A DNA stretch of 64,000 nt from Pycnococcus provasolii (taxonomy: Eukaryota > Chlorophyta > Pseudoscourfieldiophyceae > Pseudoscourfieldiales): positions 372,001 through 436,000 of the forward strand of contig CP150572.1 of assembly GCA_049487715.1 (NCBI GenBank), in the 5' to 3' direction. The notes under the pieces were generated by a model. That model was given only the letters and a program-made list of their open reading frames with translations. It did no database searches and had not been told where the DNA came from. The position numbers and the translations under genes are program-made. Numbering within the stretch: position 1 is the stretch's first letter; each line of letters starts with the position of its first letter. This document shows, one piece after another, positions 1 to 9,749 of the stretch.

Positions 1-653
1 TTCGCCTCGCAGAGCGCGGCACACACTGCGATGACGGTCACGTCACCAAACTCGCAGTTTCCAACGTCGAGCGCCTGCAGAGTCGTGTTCGTCTCGAGGA
101 ACTTGGCGACGACCACGCCACCTTCGTCGGTGAGAGGGTTGCCGTTCACGTCGAGCGTGGCGAGCGTGGCACCATCCTCAGCCGCACTGGCGGTGTTGAG
201 AGCCTCGACGATGCTCGCGATTCCCGCCGGTCCGATGTCGTTTCCTCGCAGGCTGAGCGTTCTTAGCGTCTTGCACGTTTCGACGCCCCGTGCAACCGCC
301 TTGGCACCCGCGTCGTCGATATTGTTGTACGATAGGTCGAGCACCTTGAGCGCCTTAAGGCACGACAGTGAGTCGCATATGCTGAACACCTGCATGTAGC
401 TGAGTCTTCCTGTGAACAGGTCCACGTTCGAGCCACTCAAGCTGACGGCGACTGGGTCTGACGCCTCAGGGAACGCTTGCGGGTCCGTCGCGGCGTCGGC
501 GGCATCCTGTGCGTCAAGCGTCGCGAGGAAGAGGCCGACAGGTTCGCACAGGAAGTCTCTGCACTTGTCTAGGTACCCCTGTCGACACACCGCCGAGTCC
601 GCCGAGGGCGCTGGCGCTGCGGGTTCGGCCTGTGGAGGAGCGTCGTCCGCCAT
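1..653 (-). CDS. Leucine-rich repeat protein, ribonuclease-inhibitor type (partial)
   Basis: The frame is open from an ATG at 653 down to the window edge, so only the first ~217 residues are present. After an Ala/Pro/Asp-rich N-terminus and a short helical stretch (GYLDKCRDFLCEPVGLFLAT), residues ~105-215 form ribonuclease-inhibitor type leucine-rich repeats: LKVLDLSYNNIDDAGAKAVA, LRTLSLRGNDIGPAGIASIV, LATLDVNGNPLTDEGGVVVA and LQALDVGNCEFGD. Each has the LxxLxLxxNxI core and an alternating helix of about 28 residues. Such repeats bind partner proteins. In flagellates similar proteins (LRRC34 and TCTE1 types) are often ciliary, but no ciliary signature is seen here. The repeat class is clear; the orthologue is not. 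Confidence 0.85.
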   Translation of the reverse strand, partial: MADDAPPQAEPAAPAPSADSAVCRQGYLDKCRDFLCEPVGLFLATLDAQDAADAATDPQAFPEASDPVAVSLSGSNVDLFTGRLSYMQVFSICDSLSCLKALKVLDLSYNNIDDAGAKAVARGVETCKTLRTLSLRGNDIGPAGIASIVEALNTASAAEDGATLATLDVNGNPLTDEGGVVVAKFLETNTTLQALDVGNCEFGDVTVIAVCAALCEA

Positions 654-1808
654 ATCAGTTCTAGTTGGTACCAACTACTCAGTACTGCGGGCGGGTGATG
701 TTCGTTCCTGAGTTGCAACTTGATGTTGCACCTTGCAAGCACCGTTCAGAACGGCCTTCTGGGCCGCAAGCACGCAAGCCGAGCGAAACAAGAAGAAAAG
801 CTTTGAGCACCGAGCTCAGGTGGTCGGTCCCCTCCGCTTTGCGCACCTGTTACAACTTACAATAGGTACAACCACCAAGGTGGTGTTGTGCCCCCCTCCC
901 CCCCTCCCCTCCCTTCCGTGCAACCCCTCCGCCCATCCCTCCCTCCCATCCCTCCCTCCCACCTCTCACTGTTGAGTGGGCCCCTCCGATGGACCAAAAC
1001 AAGGGACCGTAAAAAGTAGTAGAGGTAAGAACTACTAGTGTAACTCGACCAAACGTGCCGCTTGCCGGAGCCCCTCCAGGGGGCGGCTGGGCCCGTTCTG
1101 GAAAGCAGACCCAGGTCGATGGACGATGAGTGGGCCTCGACCAAGCTGTCCTTATGTGTTTCTTGCCGGAGCCCCCCAGAGGCCCAGCCGTTGTGCAGGG
1201 CCACTCAAGCAAAAGTAAAGGGCACGTGCAGCAAGTCCTAAAGAAGGTCTCCACCAACCAACCCTCTCCCTTATTCATGGAATTCAGGCAGGTGCGCAAA
1301 AGGGAGTTGGGGGTTTGATGCGCAATCGAACCCCTAGTCTAATCAAACTCCTCCACTTGGCCTATCTCACTGGGCCCTTGGGGGCGCTGCCAGGTGTCGC
1401 CATTGCCTTGGCCGAACTTTCCCAGCACGCTCAGCACGCTCGTTTGCGCCATCAGGCAACTTCAACTTCGCACTTCGCCTCCGCCTCAGGCCACGTTCCG
1501 ATGTATCGCGTCATCTTCCTCTTGTCTATTTGTGAAGGGTGCAAGTGATCATCGTGATCTTCGTCATGTCTATGATAACGCTCCCTCCTCCTCCTCCTCC
1601 TCCTCCTCTCTTCCTCCTTCCTCTCCTTCCTCCTCTTCTTGCCATTCATTCTTCACGCACTCAAGCGTGTTCACACTTGCTGTTTCTTGCGTCACTGCCT
1701 TCTTAAGCGTACCTTCTTAACGCTTACCAACCTTCTTAAGCGTACTCGCCTGCTTGCTTGCTTTCGTTAAGCTTTTCATCACCCTTCTTTCCGACGCTTG
1801 CTTCCACC
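654..1808. other. Intergenic region between two divergent genes
   Basis: No convincing gene. It holds a C/T-rich tract (894-970), two related copies of a CTTGCCGGAGCCCC segment (near 1060 and 1161), a (TCC)n microsatellite near 1580-1635, and repeated CTTCTTAAGCG-like words just upstream of the lipase gene. Confidence 0.6.
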
Positions 1809-4583
1809 ATGCTTGTCAGCTCGAAGCTTACACGCGAAGGAGAACACCTCACGGCCTACACGGACATTGACGCTCGCTCTCAGCTTGCCGTCATACACCC
1901 GGAGACTGAGGCTGAGAAAAATAAATTTAAGTTCACGGATGGAGAGCTTAAGGTGGAGACGGCGTGCTGCGGCACAAACTCCAACAACAACAAGGACAAC
2001 AACAACAAGACGTACCTCAAGAAGGTGGCGCTGCTCGCGGTCGTCACCATCGTACTCATGGCGACAAGCATTGCTGGACTGACGTTCGCCGTCGTCGAGT
2101 TTGCGAAAGACATCGCGCCGCGCGAGGACGGTACACTCGTCGTGAAGGCGAACGGCATGCCTGTGCGCACGGAAAACACGGACTTCTTCACGGACGCGAA
2201 CGGTGTGCTCGTGACCAACAAGACAACGAACGCGACAACCACCTCAGTCACGTGGTGGGAGGTCAACGGCACCAACGCGAACAACAACACGGACTACGAC
2301 TACACGGACTTCAACAACACGGACTACAACAGCACGAACTACACGCAAACGTGGTGGGACTGGGACGTCAATGGCACCGCGCCCACGCCCGTGGGAACGT
2401 CGACAGTCGTCAAGCGCTTCGAAAGGCAGATTGCTGACTTGCTTGATATGCCGCTATCTGAGACGGCGGCGCTTCAGAGCCTTACGTGGGACGCGTTTGG
2501 AGGAAAGCACGAGTACCGCGTCACGGGAGCCAGCCACTTCGAGTTCGAGTCTGACGACGAGTCCAAGCCTGACATCGTGAAGCGTGTTTGCCTGCTCAAG
2601 TTCCAGGACATGTCCGGTCTGCTCATCTTCAACGACTACGACGTCAAAACGAGTATGGCGGTCAACAAGTCTGCTGCCGAGGCGCGCTTTCTACCCAAGC
2701 AGAGTGACGTGTACGATGCACAGGACGCCCTCATGGAAGCCGCGACGACGCTTGACAACCTCAGCTCCTTCAACGACACTGCTCTCAGCACGACTTCAGC
2801 TCCACCACAAGCGGGCGTACCCGCGAGGCGCAAGCTGCTATGGTTCTGGGAGACGGCCGCGGCTCTCGGTCGGATCATTCGCGCTGTGACGCATGTGGTG
2901 GTGGAGGTGATCGTGCAGGTGGTCATTCCCGTAGTGGCGGAGGTGATTGAAGAAGTGACAGGCAACAAGAAGTGGGGCGAAGACTTCAAAAACGCCGCTA
3001 CTTACTGGGCGCGATTCCTCGCTGGACTGACTAACATGATCGTCAACAGCCGCACGGGCGAGTACTTCCCGGAATCGGTGGTGGAGCCACCCGTCGGGCG
3101 CGTGCGTGATCTGGTGCACGTTGCATTGCACATGGCATTCAACATGTACGGCGGGTTCAAGGAAGCTTCTGTGGGCATTATTCCTCCCAAGGCTTCTGAG
3201 CTGAAGGCGCTTAAGCATTGGCTGACTGACGAATTCAACGAGCGCGACTGCGGTGTGAATGACTGGGGATTCCCGGTTACCACGGACAATTTCGTGTACG
3301 ACAAAGCTACCGGCGGCGCGAGCATGGTCACGACGAGCAGCAAGACTGGCGACGTTGCGGTGGTTTTGATGGGCACGCACGAACTCGATGACTGGAAGTA
3401 CAACTTCGACGTCGTGCAAGCTCCCTGCACGATTGGTAACGGGCAGGTGAGCTGCGGGCGTGTGCACCGAGGCTTTCAGGAGCAGTACGTGAGTTTCCGC
3501 GATGCGATGAAAACAAAGGTTCTTGCCGCGGCGCAAGCTTCAGAGGCTGCCCTGGGATTGGACGGCGACTGGTCGATTCTCGTGACTGGACACAGCCTCG
3601 GTGGGGCGACTTCGCAGCTTGCGACACTCGACTTGGCGTCGGACCCCGCGTTCTCCAGGTACAAGTCGAAAATCGTTAGCATTGCCTTGGGTGCACCTGC
3701 TGTCGGCGATGCCGGATGGATGGCTGCCATGAAGACGATTCAGCCGACGAACCGCCTTCTCATCTCGACGTACCTCGACGCGCCTACGTGGATGATGCCC
3801 GAAAAGGCGGGAATGATCACCGCGGTGACGGAGGCTGTCGTCAGCGCGCTGTCGGAGCAGAATAACTACTACCACACGCACGATATGTGGCTTGTGCCAT
3901 GCCTGAACGCCGAACCGGGCGACGACGACTCCGCTCCAACGAACGACAAGGAACCTTTGGGTCCTGGTTTGATGTGCCATGCGGTGAAATTTTACTGGCA
4001 CGGCGTCATGCAGCACGGCGTCATGCAGCAAAGTCCAGGACCGCGCTACTCCGATTCGGAGTGCACGTGCCGCGAGTTCAACATGTTCTTCCGCGCGGAT
4101 GCGATGGGTGCGGGCATTCAGCAGGACTGGTGGAGGAACTGGGACGCGGATGCTCGCGTGCCCAACGGGTGCAAGGTTCCTGGCGACTACTATCCCATGG
4201 CACGGCACACGCTCTACACGGGCGGTCAGCTGACGTTCGGAATCGATAGCATCCTAGGAGCGCGCCAGATGCACAGCAAGAACATGCGCTACCAGTTGGA
4301 GGTTGGTGTGTTGGGTGCGCTCGTGCTCAAGGACACGGAAAATGCCGATCGCGTGGTATACCGCAGCTCGACGCCGGTGTGCGCTGGTGCGATGCGCTAC
4401 ATCGTCAACGACAAGGGCCAGCTTGCGATGGACTGCTGGGGCGACGAGAAGTGGACGATTGGCGAAGAGTGCGAGTCTGGAATTGCAGCGTTGTCAATTC
4501 TTGACAACGGCGCGCTCGAGCTTCGCTGCGGTGGCACGCAAGGCCGAGTGACGTGGTCCACTCATCCGGATACGCAGGGCTAG
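1809..4583 (+). CDS. Membrane-anchored class 3 (alpha/beta hydrolase) lipase
   Basis: The 924-residue protein begins at the ATG at 1809, which sits in a good context (TTCCACCATGC); the frame is open upstream but has no earlier ATG. A hydrophobic segment at about residues 71-95 (VALLAVVTIVLMATSIAGLTF) follows a hydrophilic Asn-rich N-terminus, suggesting a type II single-pass protein. The stretch after it is rich in N-glycosylation sequons (NKT, NAT, NNT, NST), fitting a lumenal or extracellular position. The nucleophile elbow GHSLGG, with Ser596, and the preceding DWSILVTGHSLGGATSQLA match class 3 lipases (PF01764). TGDVAVVLMGTHELDDWKYNF resembles the usual oxyanion-strand region. The C-terminal ~150 residues are not recognised. 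Substrate is unknown; acylglycerol or galactolipid hydrolysis is inferred from the family only. Confidence 0.85.
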   Translation: MLVSSKLTREGEHLTAYTDIDARSQLAVIHPETEAEKNKFKFTDGELKVETACCGTNSNNNKDNNNKTYLKKVALLAVVTIVLMATSIAGLTFAVVEFAKDIAPREDGTLVVKANGMPVRTENTDFFTDANGVLVTNKTTNATTTSVTWWEVNGTNANNNTDYDYTDFNNTDYNSTNYTQTWWDWDVNGTAPTPVGTSTVVKRFERQIADLLDMPLSETAALQSLTWDAFGGKHEYRVTGASHFEFESDDESKPDIVKRVCLLKFQDMSGLLIFNDYDVKTSMAVNKSAAEARFLPKQSDVYDAQDALMEAATTLDNLSSFNDTALSTTSAPPQAGVPARRKLLWFWETAAALGRIIRAVTHVVVEVIVQVVIPVVAEVIEEVTGNKKWGEDFKNAATYWARFLAGLTNMIVNSRTGEYFPESVVEPPVGRVRDLVHVALHMAFNMYGGFKEASVGIIPPKASELKALKHWLTDEFNERDCGVNDWGFPVTTDNFVYDKATGGASMVTTSSKTGDVAVVLMGTHELDDWKYNFDVVQAPCTIGNGQVSCGRVHRGFQEQYVSFRDAMKTKVLAAAQASEAALGLDGDWSILVTGHSLGGATSQLATLDLASDPAFSRYKSKIVSIALGAPAVGDAGWMAAMKTIQPTNRLLISTYLDAPTWMMPEKAGMITAVTEAVVSALSEQNNYYHTHDMWLVPCLNAEPGDDDSAPTNDKEPLGPGLMCHAVKFYWHGVMQHGVMQQSPGPRYSDSECTCREFNMFFRADAMGAGIQQDWWRNWDADARVPNGCKVPGDYYPMARHTLYTGGQLTFGIDSILGARQMHSKNMRYQLEVGVLGALVLKDTENADRVVYRSSTPVCAGAMRYIVNDKGQLAMDCWGDEKWTIGEECESGIAALSILDNGALELRCGGTQGRVTWSTHPDTQG

Positions 4584-4816
4584 GGATAACAAGAGGGAAG
4601 TGAACTTTGCCAAGAACGTGGAGGATTCGGTGCAGGAGCGCGTGGCGACACGTTGACGCTGCTTATTTTTATTTTCAAATGACGAGGAGGGGCGGGGGGG
4701 GTGGGCTCACTTTTTTGTTTTGAAACTTTACGAACTATGTTATCATACAAAGATATGTCTTAATCATTATTCAACGAATGGTGTGGACGACTGTTGGACA
4801 AAGTAAAGTACACATC

Positions 4817-4829
4817 GTTACTGAATGAG
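4817..4829 (-). terminator. Putative 3'-end element (CTCATTCAGTAAC) of the V-ATPase c'' gene
   Basis: Read on the minus strand, CTCATTCAGTAAC lies 15 nt past the stop codon and is followed by TGTACTTTACTTTG. Close relatives of this word occupy the same position after the UBE2D, KIN17 and GCFC genes. A poly(A) or cleavage role is inferred. Confidence 0.4.
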
Positions 4830-4844
4830 CCAACTTAAGGCAGT

Positions 4845-5549
4845 TCAGCGCACTCCGAGTTTCTTGCCACTCACGAAGAGAATGCCGACGATGACGGCGA
4901 ACAGCCCGATGGCACTGCCGAAGATGAGAACCATGAGAATTTTCACAAAGAGGGCTGGGTTCTGCGCGTCAGCGAGAGCGCACGCACTTCCCACCGTTCC
5001 CACGCATATGCCTCCGACAAGGTTTCCCAAGCCTACGGTGAGCCCCGCAGAGAAGATGGCGTATCCGGCAACCATGTCCTCGGCAGGGTACAGCCCCGTC
5101 GTTGCGTCACGGTGTGTCGCTCCCACCTGAAATGCGAGGAATATGCTTACGATAACACCGTAGATGGCGGACGCCTCAGCGAAGATGACGCTCACGAGAT
5201 TTTTCGACGCGATGCGTGGCGCACGCACACCCCCTCCTAGAAGCGACGAGCCTGTGATGAAGATTCCCCACGCCGCACCCGTGATGGAGAGTGCTAAGCA
5301 GAGAGCGATTCCCATGTACGCAAACAGGTGGGGCGACAGGTTACGCATGATGAGGTCATATGTTAATTTCGACGCAACACCAGAAGCAACACCAGAGGAA
5401 CCCAAACCAATACCAGAGGACGCACCCAAACCAACACCAGCTAAGGGATCCTGAGAGACAGAGACGCCACCACCACCTGAGGCTCCATCCCAGGAACCTT
5501 GAACGGACGTGTGAATCTCCGGCGTGGTTCCGACGACTTCCAACGGCAT
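4845..5549 (-). CDS. VMA16: V-type H+-ATPase proteolipid subunit c''
   Basis: The protein has 234 residues. After a Gly/Ser-rich N-terminus of about 65 residues come four or five hydrophobic helices typical of the V0 c-ring: [20 protein letters not shown], then [29 protein letters not shown] and a matching second half, [23 protein letters not shown]. The segment [15 protein letters not shown] carries the conserved buried glutamate that binds the proton. The arrangement RAPRI(A/T)SKNL is typical of subunit c'' (yeast Vma16, animal ATP6V0B) rather than subunit c. It sits in the membrane sector of the proton pump of vacuoles and other acidic compartments. Start chosen at the ATG at 5549. A TTAGGG array lies about 80 bp upstream. 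Confidence 0.95.
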   Translation of the reverse strand: MPLEVVGTTPEIHTSVQGSWDGASGGGGVSVSQDPLAGVGLGASSGIGLGSSGVASGVASKLTYDLIMRNLSPHLFAYMGIALCLALSITGAAWGIFITGSSLLGGGVRAPRIASKNLVSVIFAEASAIYGVIVSIFLAFQVGATHRDATTGLYPAEDMVAGYAIFSAGLTVGLGNLVGGICVGTVGSACALADAQNPALFVKILMVLIFGSAIGLFAVIVGILFVSGKKLGVR

Positions 5550-5628
5550 GACTTACTTGTGCGAAATGATGAAACGCGGGCCCGATGAGCAAATTACCCA
5601 AGGGGGGGGGAGGGAGGGACCCGGGAGT

Positions 5629-5673
5629 AACCCTAACCCTAACCCTAACCGTAACCCTAACCCTAACCCTAAC
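5629..5673. repeat. Telomere-like (CCCTAA)n array
   Basis: About seven units of CCCTAA, with one CCGTAA variant, 80 bp upstream of the V-ATPase c'' start codon. Confidence 0.9.
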
Positions 5674-5783
5674 CTGAAAGGGCAAACTGGTTCTTAGGGT
5701 TTTAAAAAAGAGGTTCTTTGGGGTTTTTACTTTTCCTCCTTTCTTTCGTTATCAGTTTTCCGGTTTTGGGTTTCAGATATGTT

Positions 5784-6635
5784 TCAGATGTTTTGTCTTT
5801 GTGCTTGTAAGATGGCGTCAACGAACGCGTGTTTTGTCCTCCGTTCCCGCCCACCAACTTGCTTGTTAACACCTAAGTGCTCGCTGTCCACCAACATGCG
5901 TAACTCGACGACTGACTTCGACATCAACGCGTTGTGTCTGGTTTCGTTTGGGGTTAAGGGTCTTGGTGGTGGGGGCTTCGCAGGGGAAAGCACGCTCCCA
6001 ATCAACAGCACCGCAATCATCACCGCCGTGAAAGTCCAGAAGAAGGTGACGTCACGCGCGTGAATCACGTGAGTTTGTGTGCTCGACACACCACGAGTAT
6101 GAGAAACGTGAACGAGCAACGACACGGCGAATGCGAACGAGAGTGCAATATTCGCCCTCCTCTCACTCCTTGACTGCACGAGAACTTTCGTGTTGGTCGC
6201 TTCGAGATGAGCAATGTGCTCTTTCGCAGCTACCAGGCTCTTGGCTTGTTCCTCGCGGGTGGCTGACTCAGCTTCAAGGTCTTTGCGGAGTTTTAGCGCA
6301 AGGCTTTGTATTTTACGATTTTCCTTCGCCATCGAAGTTGTTTCGTCCATGTACTGCTCGAGGATGTCACGAAAGTCTTGCAGTGAGTGAAAATCTCTCG
6401 GCGAGTCACGCATCGCGGGCTTCTGCAGAACCGCCCTCGCGAGCCAGACTTGCTTGAGCACTTCAAATTCTTCGCGCCACAGGTGCACTTCGTATTTGAT
6501 GGCGTTAACAAGTTTGTTGATGTTGTCGTGAACGTGCGAAGTGCGTTCATCAATCTGAGAAGAACGAGAAGAAGAAGAAGAAGAAGAGTCTACCCCCAGA
6601 GTCACATTAGTCACATTGGCGGCAGACGTCATCAT
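5784..6635 (-). CDS. Coiled-coil protein with two membrane segments, unknown function
   Basis: The 283-residue protein is not recognised. Residues ~20-30 hold a serine run encoded by an AGA/TCT-type microsatellite. Residues ~30-155 are helical and charged with heptad character (ILEQYMDETTSMAKENRKIQ, LRKDLEAESATREEQAKSLV). Two hydrophobic stretches follow: ANIALSFAFAVSLLVHV and FFWTFTAVMIAVLLIGSVL, separated by a short linker, which predicts a hairpin. The C-terminal 60 residues contain SVVELRMLVDSEHLGVNKQV...KHAFVDAIL, which looks like a SAP-type helix-turn-helix, though that match is weak. Start is the first of two adjacent ATG codons at 6635. Confidence 0.65.
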   Translation of the reverse strand: MMTSAANVTNVTLGVDSSSSSSSRSSQIDERTSHVHDNINKLVNAIKYEVHLWREEFEVLKQVWLARAVLQKPAMRDSPRDFHSLQDFRDILEQYMDETTSMAKENRKIQSLALKLRKDLEAESATREEQAKSLVAAKEHIAHLEATNTKVLVQSRSERRANIALSFAFAVSLLVHVSHTRGVSSTQTHVIHARDVTFFWTFTAVMIAVLLIGSVLSPAKPPPPRPLTPNETRHNALMSKSVVELRMLVDSEHLGVNKQVGGRERRTKHAFVDAILQAQRQNI

Positions 6636-7466
6636 TCTTCACCGCCAGGTCCAGCGGGTGAGCGTGACACGTCGTCATCACTCGGGTGGACGTGGACTGA
6701 CAATCAATCAAATCAATCAACACACACACACCACGAATACGTGATAAGGACGTCCAGGACCAAACCTAACGTCGACTACGAAACCTATCGTGAACGAAAC
6801 GTAACGTGGACGAAACCAGTGATGATGAAGACACCACCACCCACCACTACTAAAAATGTGACTGAAAGAAATGAGGCTCCGGAGTGGAGAGACATAGCCT
6901 CTCTAATAAGGAGCTACATGTTCCTCCAACACAAATACAAATAAATGTGCGGAACATGTTAGGGAAAAGAAATAAAAACAGAGAAGGTCCCGAACGATGC
7001 ACAATTAAATATTTATGTCGTCCCGTCCCAGCCGAACACCAAAACCAAAACCAAAAACCCTAACCAGCAACCCTAACCTAGGACTCTAAGCTAGGAGTAG
7101 CAAGGTACTCCCCCACTGCTCCTACTAGGTACTGTGCTGAATTTTTTTTCTAAAAACGTTCTGACGAGGGGATCCCCCTGTGGTCGGCCTGTGTTCCCTT
7201 TCCCTTTCGTGTCCTGTCCTTTCCTGTGTTCTGATGGTGTGTTCTGAAACGGAGGAGGGAGTGGGGATCCCCCTCTGGTCGTAATTCCCTTCCCTGTCCT
7301 CTAGCCTCCCCGCTCGCCTCCGCCGCTCCTCCCCCCCTCCCCCCCCCTCCCCCTCCGGCGACGTCATAAAGTCAGAAAAAAAGTCAGAAACCGCGTCAAA
7401 AAGCCGTTCCCCCCCCCCCTCCCTTCATCACATCCGTCACTTCGTCATTCTTCACTTTTTCATCCC
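6636..7466. other. Intergenic region with telomere-like motifs and polypyrimidine tracts
   Basis: It lies between divergent genes. There are two CCCTAACC motifs at 7057-7079, a duplicated GGGATCCCCCTCTGGTCG-like segment (near 7158 and 7262), and C-rich runs just upstream of the siroheme methyltransferase gene. No gene is seen. Confidence 0.6.
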
Positions 7467-7779
7467 ATGATGCCTACTACCTTTATGAGTGGTGGTCCTT
7501 ATAAAGGACGATGCTGTATGCCGTCGTCATCCATGTCTTTGCGTTCTTTGGCTTTGGGGAGGCATGATGATGCAAAGACTTCGAAAGGTGTGAGCCTCTT
7601 GTGTCGGCCTCTATTCATGGATTCTGATTCTGAGCGGTATTCTCAACAACGCGGTATCCTTGACGCTTCGACGCCTTTTCTCTATCGCACAAGCGGGGCA
7701 GCACGCAGATCATCAGCATTTGCAAACCTCAGGCAAGAGACGGCGGCGACGGCCTCCAGCAGTCGCAGCAACGCCAGCA

Positions 7780-7811
<32 letters not shown>

Positions 7812-8834
7812 AGCCTTTCGCGTGCGCTCGCGCTTCTCAGGGAATACAAGAGCAGCATCACGCACGAGGAAAATAACGAGTCGTCGGAGTCGTCGTCGTC
7901 CGTCTTTCTCGTCGGAACAGGACCGGGGGATGTGGGCATGCTCACGCTTCGTGCCGCTTCGCTCATGGCATCCGCGGATGTCATCCTGTACGATCGTCTT
8001 GTCTCGGAGGAAATTCTCAAGCTGTGCAATCCCTCCGCCGTGATGGTGTACGTCGGAAAGGCGTCCGGATTTCACACGCGCTCGCAGGAGGAAATTCACC
8101 AACTCATGCTCGCTTTCGCGCAGACGCCTAGCACAACCGTCGTGCGACTCAAGGGTGGCGACCCTTGCGTGTTCGGAAGAGGGGGCGAGGAGTTTGAGTT
8201 CTTAAGCGAACGAGGCATCGGCGTGCACGTCGTGCCGGGCATCACCGCCGCCGCGGGCATCTCCGCGTCCGTGGGCGTGCCGCTGACGCACCGTGGCGTG
8301 GCGGCATCCGTGCGCTTCCTCACGGGACACCTTCGCGCTGACGTGCAGGCGGACGGCGCGGATGGCGAGGCGGCTGGCGCTGCTGCGGCAGCTGACGCGG
8401 CGCTGGGATCCGCTCGAACACGTCAGGACGACGCGGAGGATGTGCAGGGCGCGGGTGCCCTGAAGGGTCAGACGCTCGTCGTTTACATGGGCCTGCAGAC
8501 GTTGCCACACCTCATTCACGAGCTCGTCGCGCGCGGCGCGGGACCCAGCACGCCCGCGATGGCTGTCGAAAATGGAACGACGGAGCACGAGCGTCGTGTG
8601 TTTTCGCCGATGCACCTTCTCCCTGACGCCGTGAAGAGTGCCGAGCTTCGTTCGCCGACACTCGTGGTGATTGGCGAGGTGGTAAGTCTGTCGAAGGAAT
8701 GGCGCGCTCGCGACGAAGGGTGGACGGATGATGGTTGGAAGGTTGCCACAGGTGCACATCCTTCGCGCGCGTCAGACTTTTTGGATGGCGACGACAACAC
8801 GTTTCACGACCGTGTCGCGCACATTACTATGTAA
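7467..8834 (+). CDS. UPM1: Uroporphyrinogen-III C-methyltransferase (siroheme synthesis), plastid
   Basis: This enzyme transfers two methyl groups from S-adenosylmethionine to uroporphyrinogen III to give precorrin-2, the first step toward siroheme, the cofactor of sulfite and nitrite reductases. The 455-residue protein has a ~140-residue N-terminal extension rich in Ser/Arg and low-complexity Gly/Asp, consistent with a plastid transit peptide. The catalytic domain starts at residue ~146: VFLVGTGPGDVGMLTLRA is the SAM-binding glycine loop, followed by DVILYDRLVS, VRLKGGDPCVFGRGGEE and VVPGITAAAGISASVGVPLTHR, all hallmarks of the family (PF00590). An Ala/Asp-rich insertion of ~40 residues follows TGHLR. 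No Met8-type dehydrogenase/chelatase domain is fused. Start is the first of two tandem ATGs. Confidence 0.95.
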
Positions 8835-8922
8835 CAGCAAATTTTGTTATTCTTCACGTTTTGAACGTTTTGGTGGATCTTTACACGTCGTGCAGGATAG
8901 CGCTACTAAAATTGGCTTCCTT

Positions 8923-9516
8923 CTATGTACTGCGCAGTGGCGGTGCGACGAGCACGACTCCATCCCCACGCACGAACAGGAAAGGAATTTCGCGCTTTTT
9001 CGTTTTGATGATTTCCCTGTTTTAACGTTTGTGATTGGTGGTATGAAGTTAGACTTTTGCGTTGTTGCGAATGTATATTGGTGACACGAAACGAATGAGA
9101 GACCAGCCAAACAAAAACCAGCAACCCCAAATGAACGGAAAACAACAATTTGCACGAGTTTGTGAAATACAAACGAAACGGAAGGCGGAATCATATTTAT
9201 TCATGATATCATAGTAAAACAAACAAAAACAAACCAAACCAAAACAAATTTGCACGTACTCGAACGTCTCTTCATCTGTTTCGACGGTAGTGACGGACTC
9301 TTCGACGTCACCAAGAACCATATTCAAATGTTGGTCGTACGCGTGTAGTTTTCCACGCAACTCACGTTCCCCACGTAGTTTCACGAACACGCGTTCGTCT
9401 AAACTGAGACGAATCAAATCCAAAGGCTCTTTCACCGTCGCGTCAACGTCACCTGCAGAGCCTGCGCCTGCGGAGCCTGCTGCTGCGGAGGCATCGCCGA
9501 CTTGAGCGCCCGACAT
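8923..9516 (-). CDS. LSM3: U6 snRNA-associated Sm-like protein LSM3 (two exons)
   Basis: The coding exons are 9260-9516 and 8923-9016 on the minus strand, giving 116 residues. The intron (9017-9259, 243 nt) begins GTACGTGC and ends AAACAG. Exon 1 encodes the Sm1 motif ([31 protein letters not shown]) and ends in DEETFE; exon 2 supplies [20 protein letters not shown] and VLVAPP, the Sm2 motif. The join restores [17 protein letters not shown], which matches LSM3 closely. LSM3 is part of the LSM2-8 ring on U6 snRNA and the LSM1-7 ring in mRNA decay. An Ala/Gly-rich N-terminus of about 25 residues is extra. Start is the first ATG, at 9516. The upstream region is shared with the divergent EED gene. 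Confidence 0.95.
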
Positions 9517-9630
9517 GCTTGGCAAAGAGTTTTAGTTAGTTGGAGAGGGAAGAGGCGGCGGCAGACGAACGAACCCTGAGGGTCTCCTGCCCAGCGAGCA
9601 GCCCAGGGGGGGAAATACAATACCGGAATG

Positions 9631-9672
9631 CCCTAACCCTAACCCAGTTCGAACCCTAACCCTAACCCTAAC
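9631..9672. repeat. Telomere-like (CCCTAA)n array in a bidirectional promoter
   Basis: Two blocks of CCCTAACCC, interrupted by AGTTCGAA, lie 115 bp upstream of LSM3 and 78 bp upstream of EED, which diverge from here. Confidence 0.9.
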
Positions 9673-9749
9673 TCAGTAGCCCGCCTATCTACCCTGTTCT
9701 CGTCGTCGTCAAGTCAAAAGCATCCTCTTAAAAGATTTCCGGCCGGACG

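Noticed and set aside
850-1299. Minus-strand frames at 850-1299
   Set aside because: They derive from the C/T-rich tract and short duplicated segments; composition is low-complexity and no family is recognisable.
5629-5673. Chromosome end (true telomere)
   Set aside because: The arrays are short, interstitial, in both orientations and flanked by housekeeping genes on each side.
9017-9259. LSM3 reading through into a longer 158-residue protein
   Set aside because: The extension after FEYVQ is unlike any Sm protein, while splicing at GTACGTGC restores the missing Sm2 motif found at 8923-9016.
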